Assembly: GCF_001625305.1 (NCBI RefSeq)
Contig: NW_017802558.1
Location: 635,141 to 699,140, forward strand
Source of the DNA: Branchiostoma belcheri
Taxonomy: Eukaryota; Chordata; Leptocardii; Amphioxiformes; Branchiostomatidae
DNA length: 64,000 nt
Direction of reading: 5' to 3'
The notes under the pieces were generated by a model, which did not search any database, had not been told where the DNA came from, and saw nothing but the letters and a program-made list of their open reading frames with translations. The position numbers and the translations under genes are program-made. Shown one piece after another: positions 1 through 11,354 of this stretch (position 1 is the stretch's first letter; every line of letters begins with the position of its first letter).

Positions 1-1050
1 CGGGCTGTTCAGACGAGGACTGGAAGCGTGCACAGCGCGACGAACTGAGCGGCCGTCCTCTGGGCGGGACTCAATTAATTATCAAATAGACGCTAATTGG
101 TTCTTAAGTACTAATTGTTAAAAACAATGGATAGTCTCTGTGGGTAGTCTCAACCTTAGGTGCGAAGAAAAGTTCGTAATAAGTACGCAACAAGAACGCT
201 ACTGTATCGCAACTGTATCGCTTCTCGGGAGGGCTAATCGCCACTGGAACGCTACTGAAACGCCTCCTTTGTTACAGAATCGCATGTGTCCGTTAGCGTT
301 AAAATAGCGTTTTTTGGCCCTACTAGTGAGTTAAAATGGTTTCCCTGCAAGGAAAGTGAGTCCACCTTTGCCTTAGTAGCATAGCATACTGTACTTTCTG
401 GAAATTCCAGCATTATTTGTAAAGACAGTAGCTTTTTTTTGCTAGAGGCCCATCTTGTGGCCAGTATTGACCTGTTTCTTTTTACTCGCTTCTCTTCGAG
501 CATAGACTACTTTTCATCCTGAACATTACTTGGCTAATGCTTTTACTAGCAGTGATTGCAGCAAGCTGGTGTGTTACGCTGAAAGGCGGTTATACCGGCT
601 ATACCGATACAGATACAGATTGGGCTGTATTATATTGAGAGATCAGTTATAGGGGCTGTATGAATAATAGGATATAACATGATGGTAATACATGTGCAAG
701 GATAATCCAGGTGATTAGACTGTCTCACAATTACTGCATGTCTTGCCTGTGCAACGATGGATGATGTTTAAAAATAAGCCTGGAGGTTATAATATTACAT
801 GATTGCGTACATCTCATTTTCTTTTCTAATTACACCATATTCATCACTTTTAATAGCCATCAATTATCACACACATGTAATATTAGTGTATTACTATGAT
901 GCACAACCTGTGATATTCATTTGTACATGTATCTGTGGATAATGAATAATGTTTACATATTATGATGAGGAGAAAATGACATACAACATGCCCCAAGGGC
1001 TATCTATGTATTGTTTTACTGTACCCCGGAATTATTAACTTGGATAACTT
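1..1050. other. Intergenic or intronic sequence without a recognised gene
   Basis: The first roughly 75 bases are CpG-rich with a GC box (GGGCGGGAC) and then change abruptly to AT-rich sequence; they could be the edge of an exon or promoter cut by the window, but no reading frame or splice site supports that. Around 190-275 there are several close repeats of AACGCTACTG and CGCAACTG. Nothing else is recognised. Confidence 0.5.
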
Positions 1051-1052
1051 TA

Positions 1053-2192
1053 CAGTGTTCGAAATACCCGTCTGCAGTCTGCAATTTGCAGATAGATTTT
1101 CAAGATTGCAGAAGAAAAAATCTTACAATCTGCAATTTTGCAGAAGGAAAAAATAGGCTCCGGATTCAATAGTTTTCAATTAGCAAAGCAGTGGCGCTGT
1201 GAATAGATCGAAAACCTGCGCCGCACGTACGAACCTGCCGGCGTTTTCCAGCAGACTGTAATGGTCCCATATAAGGAATTTGAGGTCAAAGTTGAACGAT
1301 TCCGACAAGGCGACGAAAGGCGACGATAACCAAATATGGGCACTCGCCATTTTCCGATGTTAGATTTCGTCTCCCGGGAGGACCCGACAACTGCCTCGGC
1401 AATTTTCGGCAGTTTTCGCTGAGCATTTCCCAGCAGGCAACACGGCAAAGGAAACATGGCTCCTCCGAAAAACCACACTCGCCTCGGCGTTAATTTGCCG
1501 AAATTTCGATGTTTTTCCTTGGTATTTTGCACGATTCAAGCAAAGAAAACAAGTTGATCACATGAACAAAAGAGAAATACAGCACTGGGAACCTAATGGT
1601 CCGTTTTGTTGGGCGGTAATTTCTCATTTCGAGTGAAAATTTACGTGCATCACATACCATATGGTGTAAAATCAGTGATTTTCGGCTCGATCCGAACCAA
1701 GCACGGCCCGTAGACTTGTCCTTTATGATTTCTAGATGACTATCGGTACCAAAATACGGGAAAATATTGTTGCAAAATGAGAGAGACGGAGACTAAGGTA
1801 AACTTCTTTTATTTGAAGGCTGGATTTTCATTTTCCTGGCAGGCTTCTTTGTATGTAGTGATCATCAGTTATTCAGTAACAACAAATATGGATTTTTGTA
1901 CCGGTCAAAAAAAACGGTCCACCGACGTTTCGGTTTTTTTGGACCGGACCGATAAAATTTTACGGTCCGAACATATTTAAAAGAGTGATATTTTGAAGAA
2001 TTTCAGTAATGCTACAGATTTACAAAGCTATACCGTTATATATATATATGATGTAAAAATAGGCATTATTGGTTTCAGAAGGTTGTAATATGGGGGCTTG
2101 TGTATTTGCAGAAAGTATTTCCAAATTGCAGGACGAAATTTTGACTCTTCTGCAATATTGCAGAGCACTGAAAAAAAGTATTTCGACCACTG
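1053..2192. mobile_element. Non-autonomous hAT-like DNA element with CpG-rich interior
   Basis: Outer ends match as inverted repeats: CAGTGTTCGAAATAC at the left and GTATTTCGACCACTG at the right, each followed inward by TCTGCAAT/TTGCAG subterminal repeats. A CTTTA pentamer abuts both ends, but I cannot resolve an 8-bp duplication. The interior (about 1180-1560) is CpG-rich and unlike its surroundings. No transposase frame is present. A small A/T segment near 1900-1975 with repeated GGTCC/GGACC words may be a second insertion. Confidence 0.6.
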
Positions 2193-2391
2193 CTTTATAA
2201 CTTCTTAGGTATTATACTATTACAGAAACTTCATAAATCATAGTAGTATACATGAACTATTGTTTAATTTGTTACAACATAGCCCCCGAGAATAAAACAT
2301 TATTCTTTAGTGTTTGGTAATAGGAATGTCACCTATAATTTTTCTACGCTAAAGAGAATTGAAAGGATACCACAATTCCAAACCCATTTTT

Positions 2392-2655
2392 GAACTAGAA
2401 AGGTAACGTTTGCAAGGGAAATGCATCTATTATATAGTGTTTACCTTCACCCGGTTTAGCCCAACATTGTTACTCACAGTCAAATACATTCATGATAAAA
2501 TGGCGTGAAGGCTCTCCCACTCTGTTCTGCTACATAATGTAACCCAACACCACAGGGTGTTTGCTACAGCACCAGTTACCATGGTGACAGACATCTGCTC
2601 CAGGTCATTGACTTAAAGTAAATTGTTTGGAGAAGAAGAGTAAGAAGAAGAAACT
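2392..2655 (-). repeat. Dispersed repeat family P, copy 1 (minus)
   Basis: Reverse complement matches copies at 25480-25763 and 58645-58890: a CTT-rich stretch, GTCAATGxCxxG, CACCATGGTAACTGGTGC-like words, a GAAGGTAAA block, then AAxGTTACCTTTCTAGTT at the 3' end. Confidence 0.7.
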
Positions 2656-2735
2656 GAGTGAAAATGCCGTTTTCCTTCTGCAAAGGTAAAAATTAACAAT
2701 GTTTCCCACAATGATGTGGAAAACCATTTTATTCA

Positions 2736-3060
2736 TGTATACAGTCATCATCATCATCATCATTCATCCTCCGTAGAGGTGGAGCATACAATGTATACAG
2801 TATTGGCGATTATCATTCAAACTGCATCACTTTGTGCACCAAACGCAAAGCCAGCCCTCACCCAGGGACTCCTTTGTACGTCTCCTAATGCTGCTGATGT
2901 AATCACTTCTCCTGAAATTACCTCCGAGACCTCTTCTATTAATCTGTCGGGTTCAAGGGAATTTGCAAGATCATGATTAATCTACGGAAAGATGTGCGAG
3001 AATTGGGAGATGGCCTTGAGTCGTACAACCAGTTAACTCTTGGCTCATTACAGTTTGTTA
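2736..3060 (-). mobile_element. RTE-like LINE 3' end with (ATG)n tail, minus strand
   Basis: A (CAT)n run at 2747-2763, read from the minus strand, follows CCTCTACGGAGGATGA, a variant of the 3' end seen on the plus strand at 7690-8006 (CCTCGTACAGAGGAAGACTG then (ATG)n). RTE-type LINEs commonly end in such short repeats. The His-run reading frame across it is a by-product. Confidence 0.45.
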
Positions 3061-3329
3061 GCCACGCTTTCCGGTTATTAATTAAAGTTTAGGCTTCGTT
3101 TACGTCAGCTTGACACGGTTCCGTTCACGCCTCCAGTGGATCCGGAATTGGTGCATGGTTGAAGTCAAAGATACAGTCAGTAAAATCAGATACCGCTCGT
3201 ATGGGGAAACACGCATCGCTGCGTAGCCTGTGCAAAGACTAGTACCGTCCCTCTGGACGAAAAGAGCTAGTCAGTGTCTTGAAAGCCCATGCCACCTTTA
3301 CGGTTGCTTTTCAGCAGAAGTTCTTTTTA

Positions 3330-3423
3330 CTGGGCTGCCCTAATCTCCAAGCAGATCTTACAGGTGGCCAATTTGAGAGTGTCTTTCCCCCATGGGATCT
3401 GCTTGGAGATTAGACTGCCCAGG
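3330..3423. repeat. Small foldback element
   Basis: Arms at 3330-3357 and about 3395-3422 are complementary (CTAATCTCCAAGCAGATC against GATCTGCTTGGAGATTAG, with CTGGGC/GCCCAG outside), giving a hairpin with a loop of roughly 37 bases. It abuts the MITE at 3422. Confidence 0.85.
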
Positions 3424-3627
3424 TAAACTTATGTTTGCAGTAGCAAAATTTTGTGATCTGAAAAAAATGGACACTGTTCGCAGAATTATATGTTCGCTGT
3501 GGCGGCAGGGGCAGAAGAAAGAAAGTCAGTGAAATTATTCATAATATTTGTAATGATAATTTGCGGCACAGAAGTGACCACGAAAACTGCGAATATAAAA
3601 GTACTGCAAATTAAGTGATTTACAGTA
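3422..3627 (+). mobile_element. Tc1/mariner-like MITE (family T), copy 1
   Basis: Contains the family core (GGTGGCGGCAGG, AAAGAAAGTCxG, AATGATAA, GACCACGAAAACTGCGAAT) and the 3' terminus GTGATTTACAGTA. The 5' terminus is decayed and adjoins a foldback. Confidence 0.88.
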
Positions 3628-4023
3628 ATCGTCATAGGGTACAATGTATGTCCAGAATTATCCACAATGAATCACAGTGCTGTCCTACTAGTAACTGTTG
3701 TCATGTTTAGCAGACCTTTTCAATGATGGGCAGCATGAAAGTCCCACTCAAGCCATCCATACTCCCTCTTTACGTCAATGGAAAACTCCAACATGCTGCT
3801 GTGAAAGATGGAACACCTGATGTCCTCTATTACCTTAGAAATCTGTACAACATGTAAACAGGCTCAAGCTTACTCAAAACAGATCTGTAGAATGAATGTC
3901 CATGTGGAGTATTGGTAACATTGGCCTCCAGAGTACATGCACAACTGCCTGAGTCAACTCATCAGTTGCCTTGTTGGTCATGAATTGTGACATGATAGTA
4001 CTTCTGCGCCATGCTCCTCTATG
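3628..4023. other. No gene or repeat recognised
   Basis: Unique-looking AT-rich sequence without a convincing reading frame, splice-bounded exon or repeat. Confidence 0.5.
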
Positions 4024-4235
4024 TACTGTAAGTCATAATTTTTTCACGATACTTTTATATTCACGGTTTATGCAGTCACATCTGTACCGTGAACTTATCA
4101 TTACCGGAAGAAATAATTTGCCGATTTTCTTTTTTGCTGCACCTACAGTCACCCCGAACGTATAGTTCTGCGAACATGTCTATTTTTCTCAGAAACCAAA
4201 CTTTTGCTACTGGGAACATAAAGTGATTTACAGTA
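4024..4235 (-). mobile_element. Tc1/mariner-like MITE (family T), copy 2
   Basis: Both ends are intact: TACTGTAAGTCA at the left and GTGATTTACAGTA at the right. The core reads on the minus strand (TTTTTTGCTGCACCT, GAACATGTC, TTGCTAC). Confidence 0.92.
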
Positions 4236-4710
4236 AAATGGGGCTAGGTACTGTACAGGTACATGTACTGCAGGTACTTCATACCTTGCTTTTCATGACC
4301 TGGATTATGCATAACGCTACATCATGTTACCAAATGTGCCCTGAATATTGAAATTTATTCTTTGCCTACCTGACACTTAAACCTACATGTATATCATATG
4401 ATGCATTTATCAGATTTTGACAACCACCACTTTCTTATTTCCAACAGATATTACACTTTCCATATACCTGGTGATATTTTAATAAATCAAAGGTCTACAA
4501 CATAGCACGAATACCTGTAGCAAATCAGTATTCTCTTCAAGCTGTGTTTATATTGAGTAGTAGAAATCTTAATGCTGGAGCACGCCAAGTTATTCTCTAT
4601 TGAGCTATAATCTGCAAGCAGTCATTCTCATAGCGCAAGTGGTCAAGCATATCTGACAATGTTTTCTTGCATTCAAAATCCTACAGGTTTTATACCAGCA
4701 GTTGGCTTTC
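4236..4710. other. No gene recognised
   Basis: AT-rich sequence with TACATGTA-type palindromes; no supported feature. Confidence 0.5.
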
Positions 4711-4713
4711 TGC

Positions 4714-4790
4714 CATCACACACCGGGGCATGCCCCTACTCTTTTTCGAAAGGTGTGGTGGGTTCTCACCCGATAGTGAAATGAGGAAAG
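4714..4790 (+). repeat. SINE-like dispersed segment
   Basis: CACACCGGGGCATGCCCCTA and TGTGGTGGGTTCT correspond to CACACCGGGAAGGTCCCCTA and TGTGGTGGGTTCTTTAACG at 12650-12705. This is a shared dispersed sequence that I believe to be common in amphioxus repeats. The 137-codon open frame across it has no protein features. Confidence 0.5.
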
Positions 4791-5024
4791 TTGTGCTAAG
4801 TGCCTTTTCCAAGGGCACAGCGTTGGGGCCCATGGGTTCCGGGCCGAATGCCATATATCATTATGCCACACGATGCCACAAGGATTCTCTTCAGGTACTT
4901 CAAGTCCATATCCATGAAGAACCAGCTTCTGCTACTTCTGCTGCTTCTCTTGTGATTGACTTGATCTCCTCTCTGCCAAGACCTAGCTTCTGCTACCTTT
5001 TTGAAACAATAAAACGCACACTAA

Positions 5025-5386
5025 GGCCACACCACTTTAATTTCTTGGTTAACGGATTCGCCCACTTCATTTTTTTCTGATTTGAAAATAAAAATAAAAA
5101 GTCAGAATCAACTGCAAAATGCTTATATTTTGCCCTGAACAGTTGAAAACAGTCCTTTTCTTCCTAGCTGTTACAGTTATTCCATCTTCCAATGGATTGG
5201 TATCATTAAAAGTTCAAAATTCATTGTTTAAATTTTGAACCAGTCTGGTGTGTTGACTTCATGGCTCCTATCATACCATTTTGGGCCATAATAGGATGCC
5301 TAGGCCTGTTTTTATTTTTTATCGCCCGCCCGCTCCATAATGTTTCTAGAAAAATCCGTTAACCAAGAAATTAAATTGGTGTGGCC
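5025..5386. mobile_element. Harbinger-like MITE, family A, copy 1
   Basis: Inverted termini GGCCACACCACTTTAATTTC and its near complement ending AATTGGTGTGGCC, with identical TAA triplets at 5022-5024 and 5387-5389. No coding capacity. A three-base TAA/TTA duplication and GG-starting ends fit PIF/Harbinger. Confidence 0.85.
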
Positions 5387-6430
5387 TAAGAACAAAGAAC
5401 GACTGATGACTGGCAACTACTACATACAGTATGATGGATGTATATGTTAACGTTTGACAGAACACCACTTTGGAACTAGTAACCAACCTGTTTAAAGTTA
5501 TATAATCTTAAGAAAAGTAGAAATTTGTCATATGACAAATGTCAGAATAGAAGATTACCCAAAGGAACTTGGTGTAATACTAGTATTATGCAACCCAGCA
5601 TTATTGGTATTAAAGTTATTATTTCTTTCATTTGCTTTCTGAAAGTGTTTGTACTACTGCAATAAATTGTAGTTAATGTTCCAAAGTTTCACAGTTATGA
5701 CAGATGGCTCTTGAAGAATTCTAAAGGCCTTGACCTGCATGGCCTAGTAGTAAATTGGCCCTTAAGTCCTTTTTTTCCATGACTACCTTCCTGGCAGAAT
5801 TTCAGATGACCTCAATTTCTCTTCTACCCAAGAACTAAGCCCGGTCAGCCGTTCCTCTAGCAGCCAGGCAAAGAGAATGACCTATAAAGGTCGCCCACTT
5901 TATGAGGAAGGAATATGTTGTGAATCCTGTTTTTCTCCACCTGCTTTTGACAGATGAAACGTTCTTTCATCATACAGAAGAGCTTGCTTGCACCCTCCAT
6001 ATTATGTAAGGGGCCAAAGTTGGACTGCTTTGTCAGAATTTGACCAGTTGACCACCTGAATGATTAGAGTGTCCAAAGTACATTGTACCCTGGTAACCAG
6101 ACCGCCGTAAGCTCAGCGCTATCCCTTCGGCACCGAGAGCGTTTGGGGCCGCCAACCAGGCCTCAGTTACCGTGCTCTTTTTTTTTTGGGGGGGGGGGTA
6201 AAGGTCTTCGCTCACGGTGGCAACAGAAGACAAAACATAATACAGGATGTCAGCGGATACAGGGAAACCAGTACCCAGGCTATGTCCAAAGCTGTTGCAG
6301 TATCATTCTATATAATATGCAATTTGTTGATTTTGTACATGTAGGGACATTTACATTGACACAAAGCACCTCTATCTGTTAGTGAATGACATTTCCATGT
6401 GTTCGCTCAAGTTCATGAAATCTGTCTCAG
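5387..6430. other. No gene recognised; low-complexity T/G run
   Basis: Contains a T13-G11 run near 6176-6198 beside a short GC-rich patch (6095-6170). Short open frames overlap on both strands but show no protein signature. Confidence 0.5.
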
Positions 6431-6434
6431 TAGT

Positions 6435-6660
6435 AGAAATGTAATGGGTGTAACAGCAGAGCATTCCGCTCAGAACCAAGAGGTCCCGTGTTCGAATCCT
6501 GCCATGGCACCATGTCACCAATCTTGTGGCCTTGGGAAGGGCACTTTACACAACTTTCCTCACTTCACTCAGGTGAAATGAGTACATATATATATACATA
6601 TGCCAGAATGATCACTGTGCCATGGTAGTGGGCATTAAAAGAAGAAGAATAATAATAAAG
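6435..6660 (+). mobile_element. tRNA-derived SINE-like element
   Basis: A B-box-like GTTCGAATCC at 6490 sits in CCCGTGTTCGAATCCTGCCA. It is followed by CTTGGGAAGGGCACTTTACA and CCTCACTTCACTCAGGTGA, a tail type shared with 6930-7100, and ends in (GAA)n/(AAT)n. No tRNA cloverleaf can be completed. Confidence 0.7.
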
Positions 6661-6929
6661 TAAACCCCAGTCATTTTCACAGACCCTAAATAATCATCAA
6701 CAGTGAGCCATGATGTTAAGAACAAAGGGATACCACATAATGCATTACTTTACTTCACAGAGGTTAATTGAGTATGAGACCTTTAATGTAGTGTACGTTA
6801 TGGAGGGTATTTTCATTTAAACCTCTGGCTCTAGGCCACCATGATTGGCTGGTTATCTTTTTTTTGTCACTGAGGTGTCATCCATCTAGGACATTAACCA
6901 AGCATCTCTATCTATTCTATCTAAACAGG

Positions 6930-7260
6930 TGGCAAGGTGGTCTTGTGGTTAGGGTTGTTGACTCAGATTCTAAAGGTTCTAAGTTGGAATCCCTGGCAGG
7001 CCCCTCTGTTGTGTCCTTGGGAAAGACACTTTGCAGCTATTTCCTCACTAGTACTTGACTTGGGATAAATGAGTACCTAGCTTTGGTTAAAGAGGTCCTC
7101 TCGGATAGGATGCAAAGCCGGAGGTCCAGTGTTTAAGGAGAGCCACACCTCAGCGTGTTAAAAATTTCACCACGCTTGTAGAAAAGAGCAGGGGTCCTTC
7201 CTGGTGTGAGTGGTTCAAACCTTTCAGTCTGGTTTCAGGATTGACATCTTGAAAAGGTGA
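6930..7260 (+). mobile_element. tRNA-derived SINE-like element, composite
   Basis: The head GGTGGTCTTGTGGTTAGGG resembles a tRNA A-box region. A degenerate B box lies near 6978-6992. The tail has TGTCCTTGGGAAAGACACTT and ATGAGTACCTAGCTTTGGTT. A further block with CACACCTCAGCGTG follows, so the piece may be longer or two elements joined. Confidence 0.65.
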
Positions 7261-7602
7261 TAGTCACCTGTTATGCCATATCCTTCCACAAATGTGGTAA
7301 ATCTTCATAAATCATAAATCATTCTATCACCCCTAAATAACCATTCGTCAGGGTTGATTAGTCCTTAATTCAGGTACAAACAAATGTATACTGAGTGTAA
7401 TTTTCTTATTTCATGCAGTCAAGTTGTCATGATTGCAAAATGTCACAACAGAAGTCAAACAACTCTGGTTGAGCATGTTTGCAGAACGTACTGCGCCTGT
7501 GCAAAACCCTGATTTTTCACATGGTTTTCATCGGATGTTTGGTCAACGTTGCATCAGAATTTTTGCCTGTTGCTCACAATATCTTTTCCGACATAACCTT
7601 TG

Positions 7603-7661
7603 GAAACTACAGACAGGATGTTAACCTAAGGCGAAACTACAGACAGGATGTTAACCTAAGG
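7603..7661 (+). repeat. 29-bp direct duplication
   Basis: GAAACTACAGACAGGATG followed by TTAACCTAAGGC occurs twice back to back without mismatch. Confidence 0.9.
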
Positions 7662-7689
7662 CTTATATATACGTGAACATGATCTTATA

Positions 7690-8006
7690 TGGGACAATCT
7701 GCCGGAGTGCCATGCACAGTACATGCATATGACGGGTGTTACACGGGTGTAGTACATGTACGTTCTGCCGACGTGCTCGTTGGCTGTGTCTAGCCTGACT
7801 CGTAGTGGAGAAGCCGCTGGAGGGCTCCTGCTCTGGTCACCTGATGCCAAAAGGAGTTACCCTCAAGAACCTCATTAAATCTGAAGCTAATTTACAAGGG
7901 CCTGAACTTGACTCTGCAATGACTGATAAATTGTACTGGAGCAGGAACTTCACTAATGTTCCACCTCGTACAGAGGAAGACTGATGATGATGATGATGAT
8001 GAAGTT
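7690..8006 (+). mobile_element. RTE-like LINE 3' end with (ATG)n tail
   Basis: GC-rich stretch (CACCTGATGCCAAAAGGAG, CAAGAACCTCATTAAATC) ending CCTCGTACAGAGGAAGACTG and (ATG)n at 7981-8002. The minus-oriented segment at 2736-3060 has the same ending. No reverse-transcriptase frame remains. LINE assignment rests on the tail type and dispersed occurrence. Confidence 0.5.
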
Positions 8007-8498
8007 GTCATGAATGATAGTTCAGGTGAAGTGCAATCAGCGACGTTGACAGTTTGATAGCTAATTCATTGTCTGCCAAGGATGATTCATGATTGTGGTT
8101 CACATCTTTTTCTCAGGATACAGAAAGGTGCTCCATTCTGTTAACAAATTTGTACAAGGTCGTTCGAGAAGGTCAGCAGGCAACAGGGCTTTGATTGGAC
8201 TCAGAGTGTCAGTCTGTCTCTTGTTCCACAAGATCTAGATTGTGTCTTGCTTTGTGGAATGCAGTTGATATTAAAAGTAGTGTCTTGCCTTTATGGGTCT
8301 CTTGCAATTGGGAATTTGTATTCATTTGTTACATGTTGTTTATGCCATTTTTTCATTATCTAATAACAGGCATGATTGTTTGGCACTGTGGTCTGTGGTG
8401 GTAAAACAAAATTTTGATTACAGGGCTTTTTATCACCCTAGCTTTTATAGTGAACATTTGCTGTTGTTATTCAAATGTAATTACTTGATTATACGTAA

Positions 8499-9680
8499 AG
8501 GCCCGGTCACACTGGCGGAACTTTGCTGGAGCGTTGCTTGAACGGTGAATAAAATTCATCACCGCTCGAAACCGCTCACCACCGCTAAACAGAAGTTGGC
8601 CACCGTTAAAGCAACGCCGTGTACGCCCGGCCACCGCTGACGTTTCTGGAGGGGCCCTCCTACCGCTCCGAAAGTTTTGAGCTGCACAAAATATTGCGAG
8701 CGGTGAGGAGGGGGAAATTTTCCGCCCCGGCAAAGTTCACCCCCGCTCCACCAACGCCCAGTCAAAGTTTGGCATCGCTAGACGCAAGTTCGTGGACGCT
8801 TGGGTCCGCTAGGCCAACGCAGAAATCTTGAACGCTTGACCACCGCTGCTTCGCCAGCGTTGCCCGGGCGGCGATTAAACGTTGCACAAACGTTGCACAA
8901 ACTTCGCTGGAGCGGTTGCAAGCGTTTTACGAGCGGACACGGGGTTGCTGGAACGGTGTCAGGCGTTGAAGCAGCGATCCATGTCGGCAATGAACTTTGG
9001 TTTGGCATTGGTATAGAGGTGTCGGAGCGGGACCAGAATTTGGCTATAAGTACGGTGAGAAATGGACCAGGTGCTCATTTGGAATCGAGCTGCCGTTGAG
9101 TTCAGGCCTCATCTATATTGAATTTGCTCGAAGTTACAGTAAAACTGTATCACCCTGGATGCTGAGAGACTTGCTATGATTGGTGCACTAGTGTGCAATT
9201 ATTTTGGGGCCACACGTAAAATGTTCAAAGAAGGGTCACACGGACAATCATTTTATTGGGGTCACAGGGGAACTTTGCAATCTGCAAAGTTTTATTTTCA
9301 TTATTAATTAAATATCGTAGTCAAGAATAGATTAACAAAATGATGTTTATTAAAACTATAAGTCCCCCCACACACAGAACAGAACTTGTACTAGTACAAA
9401 ACGATCCGTTCAACTCCGTAGTCACAAGCGGTATGCCGCTAAACCGCATGCGCAGAATGCCGCTATACCAACGCTTGCGTCACCGCTATACCAACGTTTG
9501 CTACCGCTAAAGCAACGCTAAAGCAACGCCGGCTTCAGCGGTGCACCGCTAAGTCAACGCCCGTGTTTTTATTTTTTTCCCCACATTTTGGGCGCGGTGA
9601 CGAGCGTTGTCGAAATTCGGACCCCGTCCCTACCGTTAAAGGAACGCTCCAGCAAAGTTCGGCCAGTGTGACCGGGCCTT
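8499..9680. mobile_element. Large MITE with GGCCCGGTCACACTGG termini, family D
   Basis: Inverted termini of about 40 bases: AGGCCCGGTCACACTGGCGG at the left and CCAGTGTGACCGGGCCTT at the right, next to TAA and TTA respectively. The 1.2-kb interior is built from many degenerate CACCGCT and GCAACGCT words on both strands. Open frames of 60-100 codons inside are compositional and show no transposase. Confidence 0.88.
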
Positions 9681-9857
9681 TAGATATAATTATGCAACTT
9701 ATTATTTTTAGTTATGGACAAGAAGTCATAGACTAATAGTAATAAGAAAATCCCTCAAAATTAAAGAAAAAGTAGCGTTTGGTGCACTAAACATTCTTCC
9801 TGCTGCCAAACTTCAAGATGAGTACAATGTCAATGCCGTCCACCTACGTATATCTTA

Positions 9858-10219
9858 GGCCATACCAATTTAATTTGTTGGTTCTCGGATTTTTTCAGGA
9901 AAAATATGAAGCGACAGGGCGAAAAAAATAAAATAAAAACAGATCTAGGCATCCTATTATAGCCCCAAATGCTACGATAGGAGGTATGAAGTCAACACAT
10001 CAGGCTGGTTCAAAATTTAAACAGTGAATTTTGAACTTCTAATGATACCACTGCATTGAAAGATGGAATAACTGTAACGACTAGGAAGAAAAGGACTGTT
10101 TTCAACTGTTCAGGGCAAAATATGAGCATTTTGCAGTTGATTCTGAATTTTTTTTTTTTGCTTATCAGGAAAAAATGAAGAGGCGAATCCGAGAACCAAC
10201 AAATTAGATTGGTGTGGCC
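9858..10219. mobile_element. Harbinger-like MITE, family A, copy 2
   Basis: GGCCATACCAATTTAATTTG and the complementary end AGATTGGTGTGGCC, flanked by identical TTA at 9855-9857 and 10220-10222. The interior closely matches copy 1 in reverse orientation (AACTGTTCAGGGCAAAATAT). Confidence 0.9.
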
Positions 10220-10404
10220 TTAGCTAAAGGAACTGGTATGGACATGTGATTGCAGAAAATAGATAAAAAAGCATCCTTGACTTTAACAAACATGTCCCAG
10301 ATTGGTATTAAAACTGCCTATAACCTTGCTCAGATACCACATGGGACCCCTCCATTGTGTAACATTAAAGAAATCACCAGTAGGTGATAATAGATGTTCA
10401 GTTA

Positions 10405-10797
10405 GGCCATGTTGATTTGATTACTAGTATATGGATGACATCCTCTGAGAGCCCCAAAACTTATAAGTGTGCATGACAAAAAAATAGTTTGACAAAAAAA
10501 AAGTTACCAAATCTTTGTGGTCATGAAAGTTGAACAAGTATAATGATATAATTGCAAATAAACTCTTCATTTTCATGTCTTCACATTTCCTTCTTTGCCC
10601 TTGGAATATTGATATGACGTTAATATTGTTTAGTATCGTTTTCCAATTTTTTTTTGCAATTTACAATATATTATACATTTGCTCATTTTGCAGCTGATTT
10701 GTATGATTTACAGTATGGTCAAAAACCTTTTTTGTTGGAAATGGACGAAAATTCATGTGCATGTAGATGTCATCCATATAATCGAATCAACATGGCC
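10405..10797. mobile_element. Harbinger-like MITE, family B, copy 1
   Basis: Ends GGCCATGTTGATTTGATTAC and ATCGAATCAACATGGCC with the inner GGATGACATCC/GATGTCATCC pair, beside TTA and TAA. The interior matches 18446-18750 and 56004-56413 (TTCACATTT, ATCGTTTTCC, GCTCATTTTGCAGCTG). Confidence 0.9.
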
Positions 10798-11354
10798 TAA
10801 TGTGCAGTACAGGGTGCCTATATATGCAACTACCTGGATTCTAATCTTCCCATTTACGACCTCCATGGGGAGGGAGGCAATGTTTGGAAGATCGGGATGT
10901 AAACTTAATAAGTGGTTATTTTGTTCAGCAGTAATAACCATGAAAATGTTAACTGTTGGCCACACATTCTAATGTTGTTGAGATACACAAAAGTAGTTCG
11001 TAACAATCCCCAACAATGGATAATAGTGAATCTGTGATGAATTGAGCTGCTGCATTAACTACTTACTTAATTAACCCATTCTATAGTATAACACTAATTG
11101 GGAAACATAAACTACATTTATAATGGTGTAGCCTATTTGTGGTGGTATATTTTACATCACACTAACAAACAGAAAATAATTGACCATCCTGGTAATATAA
11201 AGAATACCAGTAATTTCTCTGTAATTGGTAAACAGTTGGAAATTTAGTGTAAACAAATCAGTGATTAATAGCCAACAGTCACTACTTCTAACTTGAGCTC
11301 TAATCAGTCACAGATGGAAGAAAAAATCATAGGGCACGAGTACTGTATTTCATT
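10798..11354. other. No gene recognised
   Basis: AT-rich unique-looking sequence between two elements; no supported feature. Confidence 0.5.

Noticed and set aside
1053..2192. Transib/ProtoRAG-type element because of CAGTG ends and a flanking pentamer
   Set aside because: The ends lack the CAC-starting heptamer of that group, and no RAG-like coding sequence is present; hAT-like is the better, still uncertain, fit.
2716..2976. Frame with a His run suggesting a metal-binding peptide
   Set aside because: The His codons are the (CAT)n tail of a LINE-like 3' end.
4667..5080. 137-codon open frame
   Set aside because: It spans a dispersed SINE-like segment and enters a MITE terminus; no domain or splice context.
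8467..9179. Several 60-100-codon frames on both strands
   Set aside because: They lie inside the family D MITE and reflect its GC-rich word repeats; no transposase motifs.
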